Origin: an uncultured Paracoccus sp.
Lineage (GTDB): Bacteria; Pseudomonadota; Alphaproteobacteria; Rhodobacterales; Rhodobacteraceae
NCBI GenBank assembly: GCA_934533075.1
Contig: CAKTBJ010000030.1
Span: forward strand, 1-38,805
DNA length: 38,805 nt
Direction of reading: 5' to 3'
Shown: positions 7,940 to 15,653 of the stretch, piece by piece
Position numbering within the stretch: position 1 is the first letter of the stretch
Layout of the letters: each line of letters begins with the position of its first letter
Position numbers and translations under genes: made by a program
Notes under the pieces: model-generated
The model's input: the letters and a program-made list of their open reading frames with translations, nothing else
Database searches by the model: none
What the model was told of the DNA's origin: nothing

Positions 7940-10900
7940 ATGATCGCCGCCCCCGCCTCTCGCGCCGAGGATGTCCGTCCGCTGACCGAGGCGCAGGAAG
8001 GGCTGTGGTATGCGCAGGCGCTGGACCCGGCCAACCCGATCCTGAACACCGGGCAGTATCTGGACCTGCGCGGACCGCTGGACCGGGCGGCGCTGGTCGA
8101 GGCGCTGGCCCGCACCATCGCGGAATCCGAGGCCCTGCACCTGCGCTTCCGCATGGGGGCCGAGGGACCGGAGCAATGGCTGGTCCCCGGCGCGATCACG
8201 CCGCGCGTCGTGGACCTGACCGGGCACCCGGATGCCGAGGCCGAGGCGCTGGCCCTGATGCGCGCCGACAGCGACCGCCCGCTGGACCTTGCCAATGATC
8301 CGCTGGCGGCCTTCGCGCTGTTCATCCTGTCGCCCGACCGGCACCTGCTTTACGAACGCATCCACCATCTGGCCATCGACGGCTATGGCATGGTGCTGGT
8401 GACCAACCGCATCGGCGAGCATTACGGCACGCTGACCGGAGCCGGCCCCGCGCCGATGCCCTTCGCCCCCTATGCGCGCGCCTATGACGAGGACGCCGCC
8501 TGGCGCGCCTCGGACCGGCGGACGGTGGCGGCGGCGTGGTGGAGGGCGGCGATGGCCGACCTGCCGGAGGTCAGCGGCCCCAATCCCGGCCGCGCCATCA
8601 GCGGTCATCGTTTTGCCCGCGAAAGCAGATGGTTGGACGCGGATCTTGCCACATCACTTGAGGATCTGGCGGCGCGCTGCAATCTGGGCTGGCCGGATGT
8701 GCTGACCGCGCTGACGGGCGCCTATCTGGCGCGCTGGACCGGCGGCGATTGCGTTCTGGGCCTGCCCTTCATGGCGCGGATGGGGCGCAAGATCGCGCGC
8801 CTGCCCTGCATGGCGATGAACGTCCTGCCGCATCGCATCCGCCCCGACGAGGACGCGCCCCTTGCCGACTGGCTGGCCGCCGAGGCCGCCGCCATGCGCG
8901 AGGCGCGCCGCCACGGCTTCTACCGCAGCGAATACCTGCGCCGCGACCTCGGGTTGATCGGCGGCTCGCGGCGGCTTTACGGGCCGCTGGTCAATGTCCA
9001 GCCCTTCGACCGCCCGCCGGTGTTTCCGGGGCTGGCGGTCGGACTGCATATCCTCGGCGCCGGGGCGGTGGACGACTTGACGATGACCTTCCGCGGCGAT
9101 CCGCAATCCGGCATCCTGTTCGAGGTGGACGCCAATCCCGACCTTTACAGCGCGGAGGACATCGCCGGCCACTCCGCCCGCCTGCCGGACTTCCTGCGCG
9201 CGGCCCTGTCCGCGCCCTCGCTGGCCACGGTGCCGACCGCCAGCCCGCAGGAGGTGGCGGCGGCCAAGGCCGTGAACGCCACCACGCATCCGGTCCCCGA
9301 CACCACCCTGACCGCGCTGATCGAGGCCCGCATCAAGGCCAGCCCCGACGCCCCCGCCCTGACCTTCGGCGACGAGACGCTGAGTTTCGCGGAACTGGAC
9401 CGCCGCAGCGCCGCCCTTGCCGGGCGGCTGGCGGCGCTGGGCACCGGGCCGGGCGGCATCGTCGCGGTGGCGCTGGACCGCTCGCTGGACCTGCCCGTCG
9501 CATTGCTGGCCATCCTGCGCGCCGGAGCGGCCTATCTGCCGCTGGACCCCGACCACCCGCCGGAACGCCTCGCCCGCATCCTGTCGCGCGCGCAGCCGGT
9601 CGCCGTGCTGACCTCGCCCGATCTGGCGGGGCTGTTCGCGCCCGGCACGCCGCTGCTGGTCACGCCCGACTGGCCCACCTCGGGCACGGCCCCCGCCACG
9701 CCGCCCGCGCCGGACGATCTGGCCTATGTCATCTTCACCTCCGGCTCCACGGGCGAGCCGAAGGGCGTGATGATCGAGCACCGCGCCATCGTGAACCGCC
9801 TGCTGTGGATGGGCGCGCATTACGGCATCGACGCCTCGGACCGCATCCTGCAAAAGACCCCGGCCACCTTCGACGTGTCGGTCTGGGAATTCTTCCTGCC
9901 GATAATCGTGGGGGCCGAGCTGGTCATGGCCGCGCCCGGCGCCCATCGCGACCCCGCCGCCATCGCTGCCGCCATCCGCCGCCACGCCATCACGACGCTG
10001 CATTTCGTGCCCTCGATGCTGTCGGCCTTCCTGGCCGCGCCGTCCTCGGAGGGGTTGGCGGTCAGGCGCGTCTTCTGCTCGGGCGAGGAACTGACCGCCG
10101 ATCACCGGGCGCGCTTCCATGCCCGCATGCGCGGGGAACTCCACAACCTCTACGGCCCGACCGAGGCCGCCGTGGATGTCAGCTTCTGGCCCGCCGCGCC
10201 CGATGATACCGCCAATCCGGTGCCGATCGGCTGGCCGGTCTGGAACACGGTGCTGGAGGTGCTGGACGACCGCATGCGCCCGGTGCCGCCGGGGCTGGCC
10301 GGCAACCTCTATCTGGGCGGGGTGCAGCTTGCGCGCGGCTATCTGGGCCGCGACGACCTGACGGAGGAACGGTTCATCGCCGGGCCGGGCGGCGCGCGCC
10401 TCTACGCCACCGGCGACCTGGCGCGGCGGCGGGCGGACGGGGCGGCGGTCTATCTGGGCCGCTCGGACCATCAGGTGAAAATCCGGGGGTTGCGCATCGA
10501 GCTGGGCGAGATCGAGGCCGCGATCATGGCCACCGGGCTGGCCCGCGAAACCGTGGTGCTGGCGCGCGAGGATCATGCCGGCGAAAAGCGGCTGGTGGCC
10601 TATCTGGTCCCCGCCGAGGGCTATGCGCCGGGCGCGCTGGCCACGCGGCTGGCGGCGGCCCTGCCCGCCTATATGGTGCCCACGGCCGAGATCGCGCTGG
10701 ATGCGCTGCCGGTCACAGCGAACGGCAAGCTGGACCGCAAGGCCCTGCCCGCGCCCGAATTCCGCGCCGGCGGCCGGGCGGCCGAAAGCGCGACCGAGCG
10801 GATGCTGGCCCGCCTGTTCACTGAGATCCTGCACCTGCCCGCCCCTGCGCCGGTCGAGGCGGATTTCTTCGCCCTCGGCGGCGATTCGCTGTCGGCGGTG

Positions 10901-11800
10901 CGGCTCGCGCTGCGCATCGAGGAGGAAACGGGCCGCGACCCCGGCCTCGGCACCATCTTCGAGCATCCCGTCCTGTCCGCGCTGGCCAAGGCCGTCGAGG
11001 CCGAGGCGCGCGACGACGGGCTTGGCCCGCTGATCCTGCTGGCCGAGGGCGAGGCCGGCGCGCCGCCCTTGTTCCTGATCCATCCGGCGGGCGGCATCTG
11101 CTGGGGCTATCGCCACCTCGCGCGGCGGATCGCGCCGGCGCGGCGGGTCTGGGGGGTGCAGCATCCGGGGCTGGACCCGGACAGGCCGCTGCCCGAAAAT
11201 CTGGACGCGCTGGCCCGCGACTATGTGCGGCATGTGGTCGCACGGGTGCCGCAGGGGCCGGTGCATCTGGCCGGCTGGTCGGTCGGCGGCATCATCGCCC
11301 AGGCGATGGCGGTGGAACTGGCCGCCATCGGGCGCGAGGCCGGGCTGGTCGCGCTGCTGGACAGCTATCCCGCCGATGCCTGGCGCGACGAGCCGGAACC
11401 CGACCCGGTGGCCGCCCTGCGCGCGCTGCTGGCCATCGCCGGGCACGACCCGGATGCCCATCTGGACCTGGACACGCGCGAGAAGGTCGTGGATTTCCTG
11501 CGCGCGACCGAGACCACGCTGGGCGCCCTGCCGGGGCCGGTGCTGGACGGCATCGTGCGTCTGGTCACCGACACCAACCGGCTGGTGCGCACCCATCGCC
11601 ATCGTCCGATGGCGGGGCGGCTGACCCATATCCGCGCCGCGCTGGACCATGCCGGAACCCCCCTCGGCCCCGAGATGTGGCGGCCCCATGCCGGCGGCGT
11701 CGACATGCTGGAGGTGCCCTTCACGCATCCGCACATGACATCGCCCGAGGCCTCCGCCCTGATCGCGCCGGACCTGGCCCGGCGCATGGACGGAACCTAG
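7940..11800 (+). CDS. entF: Enterobactin synthase-type NRPS (C-A-PCP-TE), serine-activating
   Basis: This 1286-residue NRPS has the same domain order and length as E. coli EntF. The condensation domain (about 10-440) has HHLAIDG at 142-148. The adenylation domain (about 460-950) has FTSGSTGEPKG near 599, FDVSVWEF, HFVPSML, FCSGEEL, NLYGPTEAAVDVS and NGKLDRK. Read against the EntF alignment, the pocket positions give D-V-W-H-F-S-L-V-D-K, the serine code. The carrier domain has GGDSLS with Ser983. The thioesterase (about 1030-1286) has GWSVGG with Ser1114 and a late FTHPHM histidine. The predicted job is to condense DHB with serine, trimerise, and release by the TE. The start one base after the ArCP stop is preferred. 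No MbtH-like gene lies beside it. Its TAG stop overlaps the stop of the converging small membrane protein gene. Confidence 0.95.
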   Translation: MIAAPASRAEDVRPLTEAQEGLWYAQALDPANPILNTGQYLDLRGPLDRAALVEALARTIAESEALHLRFRMGAEGPEQWLVPGAITPRVVDLTGHPDAEAEALALMRADSDRPLDLANDPLAAFALFILSPDRHLLYERIHHLAIDGYGMVLVTNRIGEHYGTLTGAGPAPMPFAPYARAYDEDAAWRASDRRTVAAAWWRAAMADLPEVSGPNPGRAISGHRFARESRWLDADLATSLEDLAARCNLGWPDVLTALTGAYLARWTGGDCVLGLPFMARMGRKIARLPCMAMNVLPHRIRPDEDAPLADWLAAEAAAMREARRHGFYRSEYLRRDLGLIGGSRRLYGPLVNVQPFDRPPVFPGLAVGLHILGAGAVDDLTMTFRGDPQSGILFEVDANPDLYSAEDIAGHSARLPDFLRAALSAPSLATVPTASPQEVAAAKAVNATTHPVPDTTLTALIEARIKASPDAPALTFGDETLSFAELDRRSAALAGRLAALGTGPGGIVAVALDRSLDLPVALLAILRAGAAYLPLDPDHPPERLARILSRAQPVAVLTSPDLAGLFAPGTPLLVTPDWPTSGTAPATPPAPDDLAYVIFTSGSTGEPKGVMIEHRAIVNRLLWMGAHYGIDASDRILQKTPATFDVSVWEFFLPIIVGAELVMAAPGAHRDPAAIAAAIRRHAITTLHFVPSMLSAFLAAPSSEGLAVRRVFCSGEELTADHRARFHARMRGELHNLYGPTEAAVDVSFWPAAPDDTANPVPIGWPVWNTVLEVLDDRMRPVPPGLAGNLYLGGVQLARGYLGRDDLTEERFIAGPGGARLYATGDLARRRADGAAVYLGRSDHQVKIRGLRIELGEIEAAIMATGLARETVVLAREDHAGEKRLVAYLVPAEGYAPGALATRLAAALPAYMVPTAEIALDALPVTANGKLDRKALPAPEFRAGGRAAESATERMLARLFTEILHLPAPAPVEADFFALGGDSLSAVRLALRIEEETGRDPGLGTIFEHPVLSALAKAVEAEARDDGLGPLILLAEGEAGAPPLFLIHPAGGICWGYRHLARRIAPARRVWGVQHPGLDPDRPLPENLDALARDYVRHVVARVPQGPVHLAGWSVGGIIAQAMAVELAAIGREAGLVALLDSYPADAWRDEPEPDPVAALRALLAIAGHDPDAHLDLDTREKVVDFLRATETTLGALPGPVLDGIVRLVTDTNRLVRTHRHRPMAGRLTHIRAALDHAGTPLGPEMWRPHAGGVDMLEVPFTHPHMTSPEASALIAPDLARRMDGT

Positions 11801-12018
11801 GGCGGCGTCTCGGCGGGGGCGAAGGTCAGGGCCAGGGCGCCGCTGGCCAGCGCGCCCAGCAGCCAGGCGATACCCAGCAGGATCTCGCCCGGATCGCTGC
11901 GCATCCCCGCGATTCCCTGCGCATAGTGAAAGCGGGGAATGCCCGCCTGCATCTGCTCCACCCCGATCAGGCACAGGACCACGCCCAGCCCGGCAAGCGC
12001 ATATCTGACGAATGCCAT
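11797..12018 (-). CDS. Small two-helix membrane protein of unknown function
   Basis: The gene encodes 73 residues. Two hydrophobic segments (about 4-21 and 44-66) are joined by a polar loop containing MRSDPGEIL, and the protein ends in a short Pro-rich tail. The ATG is chosen because GGAGGA lies seven bases upstream; a longer frame from 12054 has no such site. I do not recognise a family. It lies 55 bases downstream of the esterase gene on the same strand, probably co-transcribed with it. Its stop codon overlaps the NRPS stop on the other strand (shared CTAG), so the two mRNAs converge tail-to-tail. Involvement in siderophore traffic is suggested only by position. Confidence 0.7.
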   Translation of the reverse strand: MAFVRYALAGLGVVLCLIGVEQMQAGIPRFHYAQGIAGMRSDPGEILLGIAWLLGALASGALALTFAPAETPP

Positions 12019-12033
12019 CCGGTTCCTCCTTGT

Positions 12034-12055
12034 CATGCCAGCGATTCCTGGCATG
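12034..12055 (-). promoter_or_regulatory. Hairpin just upstream of the small membrane protein's ribosome-binding site
   Basis: CATGCCAG (12034-12041) and CTGGCATG (12048-12055) form a perfect 8-base-pair inverted repeat around six bases. On the minus strand it lies between the esterase stop and the GGAGGA site of the small membrane gene. It has no T run, so it looks more like an intercistronic RNA-stability or translation-control hairpin than a terminator. Confidence 0.45.
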
Positions 12056-12073
12056 GCGGAGGTAAAGATCCGG

Positions 12074-12910
12074 TTAAGCCGCGGCGAAAGGCAGGACCAG
12101 CGGCAGCGAGCCGGCGATGGTCTGGATATGGATCAGCCCCGGCAGCACATGCACCTGCGGCGCCAGCCCCTGCCGGTCGCGCAGGTCGGCCACGAACTGC
12201 ATCGTCGCCGGCGCCGGCCCGTCCGGGGGCGGCCCGTCGCTGCCCGAACGCTTCTCGCGGTCGCCCAGCGCCACCAGCAGGGGCGGCGGCGCCTGCATGC
12301 GCCCGGCCCGCGCGGCGATGCGGCGAATCAGGCCCTCGTCCCACCAGATCGAAGGGCTGATCGCGGCGAATCGCGCGAAGGCTTCCGGCCGGGTCAGCAG
12401 CGCGTAAAGCGTGAACAGCCCGCCGAAACTGTGCCCCCACAGGCTGCGGCGGGCGGGGTCGACGGGCAGCCCCTCCTCGGCCGCCGCACGCAAGGGGCCG
12501 GTCAGCCGGTCCAGAAACTGCGCGGCGCCCCCGGCCAGGCGGCCCGGATGCACCGGATCGGGACGGATGCCGTCGCCCGGCCCGTCGGGCGCGGTGAAAT
12601 CCATCGTCCGCCGCTCGCGCGCGAATTGCCGATCGGTGTCATAGCCCACGCCGACCAGCACCAGCCCCGGCACCAGCGCCAGATGCTCGGGCGTCAGGAA
12701 ATCGAAGGCGGCGTTGCCGTCCAGCAGATACAGCACCGGCCAGCCGCCCGCCGGGGCATCGCCCTTCGGCACGGCCAGGAACAGCCGATGCCCCGGCCCG
12801 CAGGCCACCACCTTCCGCGATAACCGATGGCTGGGCGCCCCGGTCTCGAATATGCGCAACTCCGCCCGGTTCTGCGCGTGGTCCGGGCCGACGCGACCTG
12901 TCTGTGGCAT
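12074..12910 (-). CDS. Fes/IroE-like siderophore esterase (alpha/beta hydrolase)
   Basis: This 278-residue alpha/beta hydrolase belongs to the family that includes IroE, BesA and the catalytic half of Fes. It shows VLYLLDGNAAFD, a VLVGVGY strand, the RTMDFT segment typical of this group, the nucleophile elbow GHSFGG, SPSIWWDE after it, and a late His in GLIHIQ as the probable catalytic base. There is no signal peptide, so it should act in the cytoplasm, where it would cleave the Ser ester bonds of the imported ferric siderophore and release iron. The ATG at 12910 is preferred because AAAGGAAAA precedes it; an upstream extension to 13195 would cover the divergent promoter region. The gene is divergent from the transport operon. 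Confidence 0.87.
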   Translation of the reverse strand: MPQTGRVGPDHAQNRAELRIFETGAPSHRLSRKVVACGPGHRLFLAVPKGDAPAGGWPVLYLLDGNAAFDFLTPEHLALVPGLVLVGVGYDTDRQFARERRTMDFTAPDGPGDGIRPDPVHPGRLAGGAAQFLDRLTGPLRAAAEEGLPVDPARRSLWGHSFGGLFTLYALLTRPEAFARFAAISPSIWWDEGLIRRIAARAGRMQAPPPLLVALGDREKRSGSDGPPPDGPAPATMQFVADLRDRQGLAPQVHVLPGLIHIQTIAGSLPLVLPFAAA

Positions 12911-12965
12911 CCGCCGTTTTCCTTTCCGCTGGCCGCGATTGCGACAATCCACGACATGGTTATGG

Positions 12966-12991
12966 TTGACAACTCCGGTCGGGAATATACT
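12966..12991 (+). promoter_or_regulatory. Probable promoter of the transport operon
   Basis: TTGACA (12966-12971) matches the -35 consensus exactly. TATACT (12986-12991) is a strong -10 candidate, but the spacing is only 14 bases. It lies about 70 bases upstream of the YncE-like gene, in the spacer between divergent genes. GTTGACAAC is also close to a palindrome, so an operator could overlap the -35. The layout resembles the element at 6006-6030. Confidence 0.45.
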
Positions 12992-13061
12992 GCTGCGCGG
13001 GACCAAGCCAGACCGGATCGCCGGCCAAGCCTGCACCGTCCTGATCGACAAGGAGATCCGC

Positions 13062-14471
13062 ATGATCACGACATCCCGCCACCTCGCCCGCCGCCTGCTG
13101 GGCGCCTCGGCGCTGGCCCTTGCCCTCGCCGCCGGTCCGGCGCTGGCCGACAGCATCTTCACCCCCACCTCGGACGCCTTCACCGGCTCGGTCAATGCCG
13201 GCGCGGCCGAACGCGGCGCCGCCGTCTATCCCGGCACCGACATCACCGTCAGCGGCGAGAACCTGACCCCCGGCCAGCAGATCACGCTGATGCGCGGCAC
13301 CACGGTGCTGAACGCCGACGGCCCGCTGACCGTGGATGCCGAGGGCAAGCTCAGCTTCAGCCTGACCGTGGACGAGGAAGCCGCGACCGGCGTGCAGCCG
13401 ATCGTCGTCATCGCCGAGAATCCCGCCGCCGCGACCGTGGTGGACCTGAAGGTCTCGCCCCGCATCCCGCTGTCGGGCGAGGAGAAATTCACCGCCGAAA
13501 GCGCGCCGGTGACGCGCGGGCTTTATCAGGTCGTCTATGGCCCGGCCGCGGATGCGCTGTTCGTCACCGCCGCCGTGGGCCGGCCGCCGGTCTCCGAATC
13601 GGCGCTGCTGAAGCTGAACCCGGAGACGCTGGAAACGCTGGCCTCGGTCACGCCCGGCGCGGCGCCGGCCCGTCCCGATGGCAGCGACGGCGGGGTCTTC
13701 GCCGTCTATGGCGTCGATGTGGACGATACGAACGGCAATGTCTGGGTCAGCAACACCCGCCAGAACACCGCCGCCGTCTACAGCCAGGCCGACCTGTCGC
13801 TGGTCAAGCAGTTCGAGCCGGGCGCCGTGCCGCATCCGCGCGACGTGGTGGTGGACGAGGGCCGCGGCCGCGCCTATTTCAGCACCAGCTTCGAGCCGCA
13901 GATCGAGGCCTTCGACACCGCGACGCTGGAGCAGCTGGAGCCGATCGCGATCACCTCGACCATCCGCCGCGCCACCTTCGGCGCCCGCAGCGCCGACCTG
14001 GACGAGGAATCGGGCAAGCTGTTTTCCGTCAGCATCAGCACCCCGGAAGTGGCGGTGATCGACCTGGACAGCGGCGAAGTCCGCGTCCTGCCGGTGGGCC
14101 GCCTGCTGGCCGGGTCGGATTCGGCCTATGACCCGCAGGAGGGGCTGATCTTCGTCGTCGGGCAGGGCAGCGACAACTTGCTGATCGTCAAGGAAGAATC
14201 CGGCGAGGTCCTGCATGATGTCGCCGTGGGCGCGAACCCGCTGAGCGTCACCTTCGATCCGGTCGGCCGGCTGGCCTATGTGGCGGTGCGCGGCTCGGAC
14301 ACGCTGACGGTGGTGGATACCGGGGGCCAGATCGTGGCCAACCTGGACGGCGGCAGCTATCCCAACCAGACCCGCACCGATGGCGAGGGCAACATCTATG
14401 CCGTGAACAAGGCGCGCGGCGAGGACGATGCCCGCGGCGATCATGTTTGGCGCCTGCGGCCGGCCGAATAA
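13062..14471 (+). CDS. Secreted YncE-like beta-propeller protein
   Basis: This 469-residue exported protein heads the siderophore transport operon. A typical signal peptide ends near ALA (about residue 28). Residues about 30-135 look like an IPT/TIG-type Ig fold (VSGENLTPGQQITLMRG). The remainder is a seven-bladed propeller of YVTN/YncE-type repeats, seen in repeated units such as GNVWVSNT, GRAYFST, GLIFVVGQGSDNLLIV and GRLAYVAVRGSDTLTVVD. E. coli YncE is about 350 residues and iron-regulated, so this version is longer by the N-terminal domain. AAGGAGAT precedes the chosen ATG. The protein should be periplasmic. Its role is not established; binding the siderophore or assisting receptor or transport components is an inference from the operon. 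Confidence 0.85.
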   Translation: MITTSRHLARRLLGASALALALAAGPALADSIFTPTSDAFTGSVNAGAAERGAAVYPGTDITVSGENLTPGQQITLMRGTTVLNADGPLTVDAEGKLSFSLTVDEEAATGVQPIVVIAENPAAATVVDLKVSPRIPLSGEEKFTAESAPVTRGLYQVVYGPAADALFVTAAVGRPPVSESALLKLNPETLETLASVTPGAAPARPDGSDGGVFAVYGVDVDDTNGNVWVSNTRQNTAAVYSQADLSLVKQFEPGAVPHPRDVVVDEGRGRAYFSTSFEPQIEAFDTATLEQLEPIAITSTIRRATFGARSADLDEESGKLFSVSISTPEVAVIDLDSGEVRVLPVGRLLAGSDSAYDPQEGLIFVVGQGSDNLLIVKEESGEVLHDVAVGANPLSVTFDPVGRLAYVAVRGSDTLTVVDTGGQIVANLDGGSYPNQTRTDGEGNIYAVNKARGEDDARGDHVWRLRPAE

Positions 14472-14489
14472 GGCCGGGCACGACAGAAG

Positions 14490-14522
14490 GGGGCGGGGCG
14501 GCGACACCAGCCGCCCCGCCCC
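14490..14522 (+). terminator. Strong GC hairpin between the YncE-like and binding-protein genes
   Basis: A perfect 13-base-pair stem (14490-14502 with 14510-14522) encloses seven bases. It lies 18 bases after the YncE-like stop and about 16 bases before the next ribosome-binding site. There is no T run. It could be a weak terminator, or an mRNA-processing or stability element that sets the propeller level apart from the transporter. Confidence 0.5.
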
Positions 14523-14552
14523 GTGCAAGGCCGCCCGAAGGAGAGATGCCCG

Positions 14553-15653
14553 ATGCCGCAGCTTCGCCCCCTCGCCACGCTGGCCCTGGCGCTGGCCGCG
14601 CTGGTCGCGCCACTTCGGGCCGAGATCACCGTGACCGACCTGCTGGACCGGACGGTGACGCTGCCGGAACCCGCCGACCGCATCGTGCTGGGCGAGGGGC
14701 GGCATCTGACCGTGCTGGCCCTGCTGCATGACGATCCGGTGGCGCTGGTCGCGGGCTGGCGGCTGGACAAGGCGCTGGACGCGCCGACGCTGGCGGCCTA
14801 TCGCGCCCGCTTTCCCGCCATCGACGCCATCGCGCCGGTCGGCTCCGGCAATCGCGACATCTCGGTGGAAAGCGTCATCGCGCTGGAGCCGGACCTGCTG
14901 GTGCTGTCGCTGATGGATCAGGGCGATCCCGGCATGGACCGCGCCCGCGAGCAGGTCGAGGCCGCCGGCATCCCCGTGATCTATGTGGATTTCTTTGCCC
15001 ATCCGCAGGAAAATTCCATCCCCAGCCTGAGGATCCTCGGTGCGCTGACCGGCGCGACGGAGCGGGCGGATGCCTTCGCGGATTTCTACGACACGCATCT
15101 GGCGCGCATCACCGAACGCCTTGCCGATCCGGCGATCATCCGCCCGCGCGTGTTCATCCATACCCATGCCTCGGCGCAAGGCTGCTGCGCGACCGTCGGC
15201 TCGGGGGTGTTCCACGGCTTCGTGACCACGGCGGGCGGCCAGAACGTCGCCGAGGGCGTGGTGCCGGGCGTGCTGGGCAATGTCAGCCTGGAATACCTGA
15301 TCGGCGCCGATCCCGACCTCTACCTGGCCACCGGCGGCACCCATCTGGCCGGACGCGGCGGGCTGGTGCTGGGTCCGGGCGTCGATGCGCAGACGGCCGG
15401 GGCCAGTTTCGAGGCGCTGCTGGCCACGCCGGGCCTGTCCGCGCTGCCCGCCATCGAGGAAGGCCGCGCCGCCGGCATCTGGCATCTGTTCAACGACACC
15501 CCGGCTCATATCGCGCTGATCGAATATCTGGCCAAGACCTTCCATCCCGACCTGTTCGCCGATCTGGACCCGGAGGGCACGCTGGCGCAGATCGAGGCGC
15601 GGTTCCTGCCGGTCTCGGTCCCCGGCACCTGGTGGGTGCGGGCCGGGCGATGA
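14553..15653 (+). CDS. Periplasmic ferric-siderophore-binding protein
   Basis: This is a class III (FepB/BtuF-type) solute-binding protein of 366 residues. It has a cleavable signal peptide (hydrophobic core then PLRA, cleavage near 23) and no lipobox. The mature part begins TVTDLLDRTVTLPEPADRIV, the classic start of this fold. ISVESVIALEPDLLV and a helical backbone before the second lobe (ADAFADFY) follow. A double Cys (GCC) near 210 is unusual and might form a disulfide elsewhere or bind metal. AAGGAGAGA precedes the ATG at 14553. The stop overlaps the permease start (ATGA). It would capture the ferric catecholate after receptor passage and deliver it to the permease. The ligand is inferred from the locus. 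Confidence 0.9.
   Translation: MPQLRPLATLALALAALVAPLRAEITVTDLLDRTVTLPEPADRIVLGEGRHLTVLALLHDDPVALVAGWRLDKALDAPTLAAYRARFPAIDAIAPVGSGNRDISVESVIALEPDLLVLSLMDQGDPGMDRAREQVEAAGIPVIYVDFFAHPQENSIPSLRILGALTGATERADAFADFYDTHLARITERLADPAIIRPRVFIHTHASAQGCCATVGSGVFHGFVTTAGGQNVAEGVVPGVLGNVSLEYLIGADPDLYLATGGTHLAGRGGLVLGPGVDAQTAGASFEALLATPGLSALPAIEEGRAAGIWHLFNDTPAHIALIEYLAKTFHPDLFADLDPEGTLAQIEARFLPVSVPGTWWVRAGR

Noticed and set aside
8654..11974. Long minus-strand open frame opposite entF
   Set aside because: It is antisense to an unambiguous NRPS with all core motifs, and its translation is repetitive Arg/Gln/Gly sequence typical of high-GC antisense.
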